Assembly: GCA_002837195.1 (NCBI GenBank)
Contig: KZ478060.1
Location: 62,001-126,000 of the forward strand
DNA from: Enterobacterales bacterium CwR94
GTDB lineage: Bacteria; Pseudomonadota; Gammaproteobacteria; Enterobacterales; Enterobacteriaceae
Reading direction: 5' to 3'
Length of the DNA stretch: 64,000 nucleotides
A program made the translations under genes and the position numbers. Position 1 is the stretch's first letter. Every line of letters starts with the position of its first letter. The notes below the pieces were generated by a model. It saw nothing but the letters and a program-made list of their open reading frames with translations, did not search any database and had not been told where the DNA came from. This document shows positions 32,813-43,223 of the stretch, in pieces.

Positions 32813-33931
32813 ATGCAAAACTCTTCACCCCTCACGCGCTACACGTCTCTCCTGGCGAACGGCGACTTCCAACCTGATGCTGTTCAGCACGAGGCCGTGA
32901 CCCGTCTGGACGCGATTTGGCAGGCATTGCAAGCCGCACCTTCTGCGCCAGCCCGCGCACCAAAAGGCATGCTGAGCCGCCTGTTCGGCAAGCCCAAATC
33001 GACTGCTGTCGCACCCGTACGCGGACTCTATATGTGGGGCGGCGTTGGGCGGGGCAAAACCTGGCTAATGGACCTGTTTTTTCAGCAAATTCCTGGGGAT
33101 CGCAAGCTGCGTTTGCACTTCCACCGTTTTATGTTGCATGTGCATGAAGCATTGACCGAGCTACAGGGCCAACAAGATCCGTTGGAGATTGTTGCTGATC
33201 GTTTTAAAGCGCAAACTGATGTGCTGTGCTTCGATGAGTTTTTTGTGTCGGACATTACCGACGCCATGCTGTTAGGCAGCCTGATGGAGGCGCTGTTTGC
33301 GCGCGGGATTACACTGGTCGCGACATCGAATATTCCGCCTGACAATCTGTATAAAAATGGATTGCAGCGTGCGCGTTTCTTACCCGCCATTGAAGCCATT
33401 AAAAACCACTGCGATGTGATGAATGTGGATGCCGGAATCGACTACCGTTTGCGCACGTTGACCTCCGCACACCTGTGGTTGTCTCCGCTGTCCACCGCAG
33501 CCAGCGACGAAATGGATCGCATGTTTGCCGCACTGGCCGGTGGCCCGCGCGATGAGCAGCCGGTTCTTGAAATCAATCACCGCGCGATGGCGACGCTCGG
33601 CGTACGAGAAGGGGTGTTGGCGATCGATTTTCTGACGCTGTGCGGTCAAGGGCGCAGTCAGCATGACTATATTGCCTTGTCTCGGCGTTTCCACAGTGTG
33701 CTGCTGTATAACGTGCCCGTGATGATCTACAAAACAGAAGACCAGGCGCGGCGTTTTCTGGCGTTGGTGGATGAGTTTTACGAACGTCACGTTAAGCTGG
33801 TGGTCAGTGCGGAGACCTCACTGTATGAGATCTACCAGGGAACGCATTTGAAGTTTGAGTATCAACGCTGCGTCTCGCGTTTGCAGGAGATGCAGAGCGA
33901 AGAGTATCTGCGATTACCGCATCTGCCATGA
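32813..33931 (+). CDS. zapE: Cell division ATPase ZapE
   Basis: ZapE (YhcM) is an AFG1-family P-loop ATPase that associates with the Z-ring late in constriction. The 372-residue protein has the Walker A motif GGVGRGKT at residues 76-83, the Walker B CFDEFFVSDITDAM, and the sensor-like VATSNIPPDNLYKNGLQR. It is oriented away from zapG, and the ribosomal-protein operon follows after 235 bp. Confidence 0.96.
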   Translation: MQNSSPLTRYTSLLANGDFQPDAVQHEAVTRLDAIWQALQAAPSAPARAPKGMLSRLFGKPKSTAVAPVRGLYMWGGVGRGKTWLMDLFFQQIPGDRKLRLHFHRFMLHVHEALTELQGQQDPLEIVADRFKAQTDVLCFDEFFVSDITDAMLLGSLMEALFARGITLVATSNIPPDNLYKNGLQRARFLPAIEAIKNHCDVMNVDAGIDYRLRTLTSAHLWLSPLSTAASDEMDRMFAALAGGPRDEQPVLEINHRAMATLGVREGVLAIDFLTLCGQGRSQHDYIALSRRFHSVLLYNVPVMIYKTEDQARRFLALVDEFYERHVKLVVSAETSLYEIYQGTHLKFEYQRCVSRLQEMQSEEYLRLPHLP

Positions 33932-33947
33932 ATCCCGCGAGAATCCC

Positions 33948-33996
33948 CCTTTTTTGCGAAAAAAGGTTCGATCTTTAGGGGCGACTTCTCTATACT
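33948..33996 (+). promoter_or_regulatory. Candidate rplM promoter region
   Basis: A TATACT hexamer at 33991-33996 is followed by the GC-rich stretch GCGACCCC, typical of stringently controlled ribosomal promoters. The -35 element is weak (TTCGAT at 33967-33972, spacer 18). An A/T palindrome, CCTTTTTT-GCG-AAAAAAGG (33948-33966), lies just upstream and could be an UP-type element or the zapE terminator. This implies an rplM leader of about 160 nt. Confidence 0.5.
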
Positions 33997-34166
33997 CTTG
34001 CGACCCCACGTTACGGCGGTTTTTTTCTTTTCCCGGAAAACACCGCATACCAGTAACTCTATCCGAAGGGGTGGGCTTGCTGGCAAGATGGTCGTGTGAG
34101 CCTCAACCGTTTATTCAAGCGTTTGGGTTTTCACCAACGTGTAACTTAATTTGGGTAAGCTTTTAG

Positions 34167-35003
<837 letters not shown>

Positions 35004-35312
35004 TCTTCCTGCTTCGGCAGTGGATTATGCAAAAACCCGGTGCTTGCACCGGGTTTTTTTATGCCTGAACACAGGCAAAACACCTTTCTTTTCAGCGTCT
35101 CACAGCAAATCTTTCATCACCTGCCCACAAGCTGGTTAAAATCTGGTAGACTACGTGGAACTTTGCGCCCGCAAAGCGGGGTTTTTGCGCATGATTATCC
35201 TGACAGGATGCTGGTGTTGCGCACGCCCGGCTAAGTGGATCGCCCTTGAGCAGGTGAGTCGCCTCGTGGTTGGCTATTCGCAGTATTTTTCTGGATAAAC
35301 TTGGAGGTTTTC
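35004..35312 (+). promoter_or_regulatory. rpsI-sspA intergenic region with a possible attenuator in the sspA leader
   Basis: This 309-bp gap holds the rpsI terminator, then a candidate -10 (TAGACT near 35147) with no good -35. Downstream is a short hairpin, CCCGC (35168-35172) and GCGGG (35176-35180), followed by GTTTTTG. The hairpin plus T run inside the presumed leader resembles an attenuator. TTGGAGG precedes the sspA ATG. Confidence 0.45.
35031..35060 (+). terminator. rplM-rpsI operon terminator
   Basis: ACCCGGTGC (35035-35043) pairs with GCACCGGGT (35046-35054) and is followed by a run of seven T residues. The preceding AAAA lengthens the stem. Confidence 0.93.
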
Positions 35313-35954
35313 ATGGCTGTCGCTGCCAACAAACGTTCGGTAATGACGCTGTTTTCTGGTCCCATGGACATTTTCAGCCATCAGGTACGTATCGTACTGG
35401 CTGAGAAAGGTGTCAGTGTCGAGATTGAGCAGGTAGAAGGGGACAACATGCCCGCAGATCTGATCGACCTGAACCCGTACCGTTCAGTGCCGACGCTTGT
35501 GGATCGCGAACTGACGCTTTGGGAATCCCGCATCATTATGGAGTATCTGGACGAGCGTTTCCCTCATCCTCCATTGATGCCTGTTTATCCTGTCGCGCGT
35601 GGTGAAAGCCGTCTGATGATGCACCGCATCGAAAATGACTGGTACTCCCTGATGCGCGCCGTTGAAAACGGCAATGCGGCAGAAGCAGAAACGGCACGCA
35701 AGCAACTGCGCGAAGAGCTGTTGGCTATTGCCCCGCTGTTTGCGCGCACGCCGTTCTTTATGAGCGAAGAATTCAGCCTGGTTGATTGCTACCTTGCACC
35801 GCTGCTGTGGCGTTTACCGCAGTTGGGCATTGAGCTGAATGGCGCAGGATCGAAAGAGCTGAAAGCCTATATGACGCGTGTATTTGAGCGTGACTCTTTC
35901 CTGGCTTCGTTGACCGAAGCTGAACGTGAAATGCGTCTGCAAACTCGGGGTTAA
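35313..35954 (+). CDS. sspA: Stringent starvation protein A
   Basis: SspA binds RNA polymerase and affects sigma-70 promoter choice; it is needed for acid tolerance through reduced H-NS and for phage P1 late genes. The 213-residue protein has a glutathione-transferase fold without catalytic function: an N-terminal thioredoxin-like domain (DLIDLNPYRSVPTLVDRELTLWES split around residue 60) and a helical C-terminal domain ending EREMRLQTRG. I chose the start MAVAANKRSV, preceded by TTGGAGG. The gene starts the sspAB operon. Confidence 0.97.
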   Translation: MAVAANKRSVMTLFSGPMDIFSHQVRIVLAEKGVSVEIEQVEGDNMPADLIDLNPYRSVPTLVDRELTLWESRIIMEYLDERFPHPPLMPVYPVARGESRLMMHRIENDWYSLMRAVENGNAAEAETARKQLREELLAIAPLFARTPFFMSEEFSLVDCYLAPLLWRLPQLGIELNGAGSKELKAYMTRVFERDSFLASLTEAEREMRLQTRG

Positions 35955-35960
35955 TCACCG

Positions 35961-36452
35961 ATGGAGATGTCGCAACTCACCGCACGCCGTCCCTATTTAC
36001 TGCGTGCCTTTTATGATTGGCTGCTCGACAACCAGTTAACGCCGCATCTGGTGGTGGATATTAATCTTCCCGGTGTGATGGTGCCACTGGAGTACGCGCG
36101 TGACGGGCAAATTGTGTTGAACATTGCGCCGCGTGCGGTCGGTAATCTGGATTTGAGCAACGAAGAAGTGCGTTTTAATGCGCGTTTCGGCGGCGTGCCT
36201 CGCCAGGTTATTGTTCCGGTTGCTGCTGTGCTGGCCATTTATGCACGTGAAAATGGCGCTGGAACCATGTTTGAGCCGGAAGCTGCTTATGATGAGGCTG
36301 TTGCGCAGGATGACGCCAAACAAGAGAGTAGCGAAACGCTAATGTCCGTTATCGATGGCGACCGTCCTGATGATGCTGAGCCTTCTGATGACGATCCGGA
36401 TAACGAGCCGCCACCGCGCGGTGGCCGTCCGGCTTTACGTGTCGTGAAATAA
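35961..36452 (+). CDS. sspB: ClpXP specificity adaptor SspB
   Basis: SspB delivers ssrA-tagged proteins to ClpXP. The 163-residue protein has a folded substrate-binding domain (about residues 4-110), a disordered acidic linker (DGDRPDDAEPSDDDPDNE) and the C-terminal ClpX-docking tail RGGRPALRVVK, all as in E. coli. It starts 6 nt after sspA and ends in a strong bidirectional terminator shared with gltD. Confidence 0.97.
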   Translation: MEMSQLTARRPYLLRAFYDWLLDNQLTPHLVVDINLPGVMVPLEYARDGQIVLNIAPRAVGNLDLSNEEVRFNARFGGVPRQVIVPVAAVLAIYARENGAGTMFEPEAAYDEAVAQDDAKQESSETLMSVIDGDRPDDAEPSDDDPDNEPPPRGGRPALRVVK

Positions 36453-36482
36453 AAAAGGGAGGCGATTATCGCCTCCCTTTTT
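36451..36482. terminator. Bidirectional terminator between sspB and gltD
   Basis: AAGGGAGGCGAT (36455-36466) and ATCGCCTCCCTT (36468-36479) form a nearly perfect palindrome flanked by an A run on the left and a T run on the right. It can therefore terminate both converging operons. Confidence 0.93.
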
Positions 36483-36505
36483 ACATCAGGCCTGCAGGCC
36501 TGTGC

Positions 36506-37933
<1,428 letters not shown>

Positions 37934-40900
37934 TTACTGCGCCTGCACACGCAGCTCAGCTGCGGAACGACTACGGTGACCCAACAACGCTTTAACATCG
38001 CTGGACTTCGGTTTAACCAGCGCGAATTTTGCTGCCCAGTCGGACCAGTTCGCCAGAATTTCTTCACCACGGCCTGAACCGGTGGATTGCACGTGTTCGG
38101 TGATCAGGCCACGCAAGTGCTCTTCATGAATAGCCAGATCATCCACGCTCAACACTTCAACCATTTCAGGGTTCACGCGTTTACGGAACTCTCCGTCTTC
38201 ATCCAGAACGTAGGCGAAACCACCGGTCATTCCTGCGCCAAAGTTCACGCCAGTACGGCCCAGCACACAAACGATGCCCCCGGTCATGTATTCGCAACCG
38301 TTATCACCAATGCCTTCAACCACGGTGATAGCACCGGAGTTACGCACGGCGAAACGCTCACCCGCACGGCCAGCAGCGAACAGTTTGCCTCCGGTTGCAC
38401 CATACAAACAGGTATTGCCGATGATGGTCGCTTCGTGGCTACGGTAGGCTGAACCCACTGGAGGACGCACGGCTAACATGCCACCCGCCATACCTTTACC
38501 AACGTAATCATTTGCATCGCCTGTCAGCGTCAATTCGACACCGCCCGCGTTCCAGACGCCAAAGCTCTGTCCCGCTGTTCCGCTAAAGTGCGCGCGAATC
38601 GGATCGCCAGCTAGCCCCTGATCGCCATGCGCAGCGGCAATAGCACCAGAGAGTGTGGCACCCACAGAACGGTCGGTATTGCGGATGTCGAAATAGAACG
38701 TTTTGCTCTGTTTCGCTTCCACAAACGGCATCGCCTGATCGTGTAGCGTTTTATTCAGCACGCCATTATCAAACGGCGGGTTACCTTCAGTGCAATGCAC
38801 GGCTTTGCCCGGCATAGGCTCTGCGGTTTTCAGCAGCGCTGACAAATCCAGGTTCTGCTGTTTAGCGGTGAAGCCTTCCAGCTCTTTAAGCAACTCTGTG
38901 CGGCCAATCAGGTCAGTCAGGCGTTTAACACCTAATTGCGCCATGATTTCACGCGTTTCCTGCGCAATAAACTGGAAGTAATTGGTCACTTTGTACGGCA
39001 GGCCGTGATAGTGATTCTTACGCAGTTTATCGTCCTGGGTTGCAACACCGGTTGCACAGTTGTTCAGGTGACAAATACGCAGGTATTTACAGCCGAGGGC
39101 CACCATCGGGCCAGTGCCAAAGCCAAAGCTCTCTGCACCCAGGATCGCGGCTTTAATGATGTCGCTACCGGTTTTCAGGCCGCCATCAACTTGCAGGCGG
39201 ATTTTATGGCGTAAGCCATTGGCGACCAGCGCTTGCTGGGTCTCCACCAGGCCCAATTCCCATGGGCAGCCAGCATATTTAACCGAGCTCAGTGGGCTGG
39301 CTCCGGTGCCGCCGTCATAACCCGCAATGGTGATCAAATCGGCGTAGGCTTTTGCAACACCGGTGGCGATGGTACCGACACCCGGCTCTGACACCAGTTT
39401 TACAGAGATCAGCGCTTTCGGGTTCACCTGTTTCAAATCGAAAATCAGCTGGGCTAAATCTTCGATGGAGTAGATGTCGTGGTGCGGCGGAGGTGAAATC
39501 AACGTCACGCCCGGTACCGAATAACGCAGTTTCGCGATGTATGGCGTCACTTTGTCACCCGGCAACTGGCCACCTTCGCCCGGCTTCGCGCCTTGTGCCA
39601 CTTTAATTTGAATCACATCGGCGTTAACCAAATAGGCCGGTGTCACACCGAAACGGCCTGAGGCAACCTGTTTGATGCGCGAAACTTTGTTAGTGCCGTA
39701 ACGTGCGGGATCTTCACCGCCTTCGCCGGAGTTGGAGAAGCCTCCCAGGCCATTCATCGCCTCGGCCAATGACTCGTGAGCTTCTGGGCTCAGTGCGCCG
39801 ATGGACATGGCCGCGGTATCAAAGCGCTTATACAGCTCAGTGGCTGGCTCAACGTCATCGACATTGATGCTGGTGCCTGATGGCTGAATGGCCAGCAGAT
39901 CACGCAGTGTCGCAACCGGACGTTCATTAACCAGTTTGGCGTACTGCTGATACTCACTGTATTCCCCGCTGTTAACCGCGCGTTGTAGCGTCGCGACGAC
40001 GTCAGGGTTATACGCATGGTATTCACCACCGTGAACATATTTCAGCAGACCACCTTGATCCAATGGCTTACGCAGCAACCAGGCGCGTTTTGCCAGATTG
40101 GTTAAGTCTTGCTGGAAATCAGCAAAGTTAGCGCCGCTGATGCGACTCACCACGCCCTGGAAGCACAGACCGGAGACATCCTGATGCAGACCGACCGCTT
40201 CAAACAGCTTCGAGCAACGGTAGGACGCAATCGTTGAGATGCCCATTTTGGACATGATTTTGTACAGGCCTTTGTTGATGCCGTTACGGTAGTTCAGCAT
40301 CAGCGTGCGGTAATCTTTATTAATCACACCGCTATCGGCCATCTTCGCCAGGGATTCATAGGCAAGGTACGGATAGATTGCCGTGGCACCAAAACCAAGC
40401 AGCACCGCAAAATGGTGCGGATCGCGGGCACTGGCGGTTTCAACAATGATGTTGGCATCGCAGCGCAGGTTTTTATCCACCAGGCGCGTCTGTACCGCAC
40501 CGACCATCATGGGTGCCGGCACAGGTAAGCGGGTTTCACTGATGCTGCGATCGGACAGTACCAGCAGTACGGTGCCATTACGCACCATCTCTTCTGCCGT
40601 GTTGCAGAGGTGATGGACCGCTTCTTCCAGCGTTTGCTCTGCGGGGTTGAAGGTACAATCCAGGGTATCTGCGCGATAATATTCGCCTTCCAGGGTGGTT
40701 AACTGACGGAAGTCAGAGAACAACAGGATAGGGGATTTAAAACTCACGCGGTGTGCCTGGCCTTCTGCCTCACAAAAGACGTTCATTTCACGCCCAATGC
40801 TGGTCGCCAGTGACATCACGTGGTTTTCACGCAGTGGATCGATTGGCGGGTTAGTCACCTGTGCAAACTGCTGACGGAAATAGTCATAGATAATGCGTGG

Positions 40901-42391
40901 GCGGCTGGACAGCACGGCAAACGGGGTGTCATCGCCCATTGAACCTACGGCTTCCTGACCATTCTCACCCAATACGCGAATCACCTGATCCAGCTCTTCG
41001 CTGCTGTAGGCGAATTGCTTTTGGAAAGTCGACAGCAGATCGTCTGTCAGCTCGCGGCTGCCAACTTGTTCATTTGGCAAATCTTCAAAGGGCACCAGGC
41101 GTTTAACGTTCTTCGCCATCCACTCTTCATAGGGATGACGGCTTTTCAGATCGTTATCGGTTTCCGCGGAGTGCAAAATGCGGCCAGCACGGGTATCGAT
41201 GACCATCAACTCGCCCGGCCCTACGCGGCCTTTTTCGACCACTTCATCGGGCTGATAATCCCAAATACCGACTTCCGAGGCGCAAGTGATGAGCTTGTCT
41301 TTGGTAATGACATAGCGGGCTGGACGCAGGCCGTTACGGTCCAGGTTACAGGCTGCGTAGCGGCCATCGGACATGACGATACCGGCTGGGCCATCCCATG
41401 GCTCCATGTGCATGGAGTTAAAATCGAAGAAGGCGCGCAGCTCGGGGTCCATATCCGGGTTGTTCTGCCAGGCCGGTGGCACAAGCAAACGCATCGCGCG
41501 CACCAAGTCCATTCCGCCATTCAGGAACAGTTCCAGCATGTTATCCATTGAGCTGGAATCAGAACCGGTCTCGTTGACGAAAGGCGCGGCTGTTTGCAGA
41601 TCGGGGATCAGCGGCGTATTGAATTTATAAGCACGCGCACGCGCCCATTGGCGGTTACCGGCAATGGTGTTGATCTCACCGTTGTGCGCCATGTAGCGGA
41701 ACGGTTGCGCCAGCGGCCAACGCGGCACGGTGTTGGTAGAGAAACGTTGGTGGAACAGGCAAATCGCCGATTCCAGACGCAGATCTGCCAAATCCAGATA
41801 AAAGCGCGGCAGGTCGATAGGCATACACAGGCCTTTATAGATATTGACCTGGTTTGAGAAACTACAGATATAGAACTCTTTGTCAGTGATGCGCTTTTCA
41901 ATACGACGGCGAGCCATATAGAGACGACGCTCCATATCGCGTGGACGCCAACCGGCAGGGGCGTTGATAAACAACTGCTCAATGCGCGGCATGGATGAAA
42001 GGGCGATTTCACCCAACACATCCTGGTTGGTAGGCACTTCACGCCAGCCAACAATAGACAGGGTTTCGCGAACCACTTCTTCTTCAACAATCTTACGGGC
42101 TTCGCGCGCCAGTGCATCGTCCTGATTCAGGAACAGCATGCCCACGGCGTAGTTTTTCGCCAAACGCCAATTACGCTCTTCTGCCACTACGCGGAAAAAG
42201 CGGTCTGGCTTCTGTAAAAGCAGGCCACAGCCGTCGCCGGTCTTGCCATCGGCAAGGATCGCGCCACGGTGCTGCATACGGGCTAAGGCATGTATGGCGG
42301 TTCGCACCACCTTGTGGCTTGGTTCGCCTTCTATGTGGGCGATCAGGCCGAAACCACAGTTATCCTTTTCAAGGGATTTATCGTACAACAT
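37934..42391 (-). CDS. gltB: Glutamate synthase large (alpha) subunit
   Basis: GltB hydrolyses glutamine at its N-terminal amidotransferase domain and channels ammonia about 30 angstroms to the FMN site, where 2-oxoglutarate becomes glutamate. The 1485-residue precursor starts MLYDKSLEKDN; Cys12 should become the N-terminal catalytic nucleophile after removal of 11 residues. The FMN-binding barrel (GYDGGTGASPLSSVK), the 3Fe-4S cysteines in CKYLRICHLNNCATG, and the C-terminal GXGXG beta-helix domain are all visible. I chose the ATG at 42391 because GGGGAGG lies 9 nt upstream; an in-frame start at 42472 lacks support. Confidence 0.98.
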   Translation of the reverse strand: MLYDKSLEKDNCGFGLIAHIEGEPSHKVVRTAIHALARMQHRGAILADGKTGDGCGLLLQKPDRFFRVVAEERNWRLAKNYAVGMLFLNQDDALAREARKIVEEEVVRETLSIVGWREVPTNQDVLGEIALSSMPRIEQLFINAPAGWRPRDMERRLYMARRRIEKRITDKEFYICSFSNQVNIYKGLCMPIDLPRFYLDLADLRLESAICLFHQRFSTNTVPRWPLAQPFRYMAHNGEINTIAGNRQWARARAYKFNTPLIPDLQTAAPFVNETGSDSSSMDNMLELFLNGGMDLVRAMRLLVPPAWQNNPDMDPELRAFFDFNSMHMEPWDGPAGIVMSDGRYAACNLDRNGLRPARYVITKDKLITCASEVGIWDYQPDEVVEKGRVGPGELMVIDTRAGRILHSAETDNDLKSRHPYEEWMAKNVKRLVPFEDLPNEQVGSRELTDDLLSTFQKQFAYSSEELDQVIRVLGENGQEAVGSMGDDTPFAVLSSRPRIIYDYFRQQFAQVTNPPIDPLRENHVMSLATSIGREMNVFCEAEGQAHRVSFKSPILLFSDFRQLTTLEGEYYRADTLDCTFNPAEQTLEEAVHHLCNTAEEMVRNGTVLLVLSDRSISETRLPVPAPMMVGAVQTRLVDKNLRCDANIIVETASARDPHHFAVLLGFGATAIYPYLAYESLAKMADSGVINKDYRTLMLNYRNGINKGLYKIMSKMGISTIASYRCSKLFEAVGLHQDVSGLCFQGVVSRISGANFADFQQDLTNLAKRAWLLRKPLDQGGLLKYVHGGEYHAYNPDVVATLQRAVNSGEYSEYQQYAKLVNERPVATLRDLLAIQPSGTSINVDDVEPATELYKRFDTAAMSIGALSPEAHESLAEAMNGLGGFSNSGEGGEDPARYGTNKVSRIKQVASGRFGVTPAYLVNADVIQIKVAQGAKPGEGGQLPGDKVTPYIAKLRYSVPGVTLISPPPHHDIYSIEDLAQLIFDLKQVNPKALISVKLVSEPGVGTIATGVAKAYADLITIAGYDGGTGASPLSSVKYAGCPWELGLVETQQALVANGLRHKIRLQVDGGLKTGSDIIKAAILGAESFGFGTGPMVALGCKYLRICHLNNCATGVATQDDKLRKNHYHGLPYKVTNYFQFIAQETREIMAQLGVKRLTDLIGRTELLKELEGFTAKQQNLDLSALLKTAEPMPGKAVHCTEGNPPFDNGVLNKTLHDQAMPFVEAKQSKTFYFDIRNTDRSVGATLSGAIAAAHGDQGLAGDPIRAHFSGTAGQSFGVWNAGGVELTLTGDANDYVGKGMAGGMLAVRPPVGSAYRSHEATIIGNTCLYGATGGKLFAAGRAGERFAVRNSGAITVVEGIGDNGCEYMTGGIVCVLGRTGVNFGAGMTGGFAYVLDEDGEFRKRVNPEMVEVLSVDDLAIHEEHLRGLITEHVQSTGSGRGEEILANWSDWAAKFALVKPKSSDVKALLGHRSRSAAELRVQAQ

Positions 42392-42794
42392 ATTAGTGAA
42401 CCTCCCCAGGCTCTGCGGAGATTCCCCGGCGCGACAGAGGCGCAAAAAGGGCTGGCGAAAGATGGGCTGCATTGCTGCTTTGCCGCGTCAGTCACCCCTC
42501 TTGATGGCCATTATTGTCGGTGTCACAAGTTATCGGGACTTGTTTCAGAGGGAATCTCAGTTACTGCATAAATATGACGGTTCGAACACCCGTCCAGAAA
42601 GCTTCCAGCGGATTTCCAACTTATCGGGAAAGCGAACTCAGGTCAAATGCCGTTCTTACTCAGGCTTTTCGCGCTTATTGATGGGTTATCCTTATGATTT
42701 ATAAAGATATGATGTGTATTTTTATTGTAATAGAGTGGTCATTGAACCCAACGGAAGTGTGAGGCGTATCACTATAGTGCGGCGAGCAAATTGC

Positions 42795-42811
42795 TGCACC
42801 ATGCTGGTGCT
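42795..42811. promoter_or_regulatory. NtrC-like binding site 1
   Basis: TGCACCATGCTGGTGCT matches the enteric NtrC consensus TGCACY-N5-GGTGCA at every position but the last. The core GCACCA-TGC-TGGTGC is a perfect palindrome. It lies 404 bp upstream of gltB and 413 bp upstream of arcB. Confidence 0.5.
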
Positions 42812-43125
42812 GTGGGTATTGGTAGCACAATGTGCTGTTTGACCGCGATGGGCCGCGCAATGCAACTGTTTTTAAGCCGAATGCATATTTGAATCAAACT
42901 GCCATGGGTCATTAGTAAATTTAATCGTGCGGCTGTGATTAAAACACCGATAAATGTGAATTATTATTCGTTGGGATAATAGGAGTGCAGACACAATGCA
43001 GGAAGCATTGTGATGAATCATTGAGCAGATTAAGAAAATTGCGCAGTGAGCGCGGCACATCAGATTATTCCGTTGCATAAATTAGTCAATAGCTTTCCCG
43101 CTTTGACGTGCAAAAAGGCGCTGAG

Positions 43126-43142
43126 TGCACTGCTGTGGTGCG
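43126..43142. promoter_or_regulatory. NtrC-like binding site 2
   Basis: TGCACTGCTGTGGTGCG also fits TGCACY-N5-GGTGCA with only the last base wrong. It lies 82 bp upstream of the arcB start and 331 bp from site 1. No adjacent sigma-54 promoter is evident. Confidence 0.4.
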
Positions 43143-43223
43143 AAAAACCGGGTGGGCTGTCAACGTAGGTCCACCGACGCTATCCAGGGTATGATTGTTC
43201 AGCCGATCAGGATGAGGAATGCT

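Larger units (their letters stand above)
42392..43223 (-). promoter_or_regulatory. gltB-arcB divergent intergenic region, palindrome-rich, no gene found
   Basis: This 832-bp gap contains no convincing gene on either strand. A possible minus-strand gltB promoter is TTGGGT (-35, plus coordinates 42746-42751) with TACAAT (-10, 42724-42729) and a 16-bp spacer, giving a leader of about 325 nt. The middle holds several palindromes: CACTATAGTG (42770-42779), an NtrC-like site (42795-42811), AGCAC-AAT-GTGCT (42824-42836) and an 8-bp hairpin (42992-43012). A second NtrC-like site is at 43126-43142. TTGACG at 43103 could serve arcB, but its -10 is poor. Confidence 0.5.

Noticed and set aside
42392-42472. 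In-frame N-terminal extension of GltB
   Set aside because: The GGGGAGG site and the conserved MLYDKSLE start place translation at 42391; the extension shares little with E. coli.
42243-42704. 153-codon plus-strand frame near the gltB start, considered as a yhcC remnant
   Set aside because: Its first half is antisense to gltB and no radical-SAM CxxxCxxC motif is present.
42785-42811. Minus-strand sigma-54 promoter for gltB overlapping NtrC-like site 1
   Set aside because: The GG and GC elements are 11 bp apart instead of the required 10.
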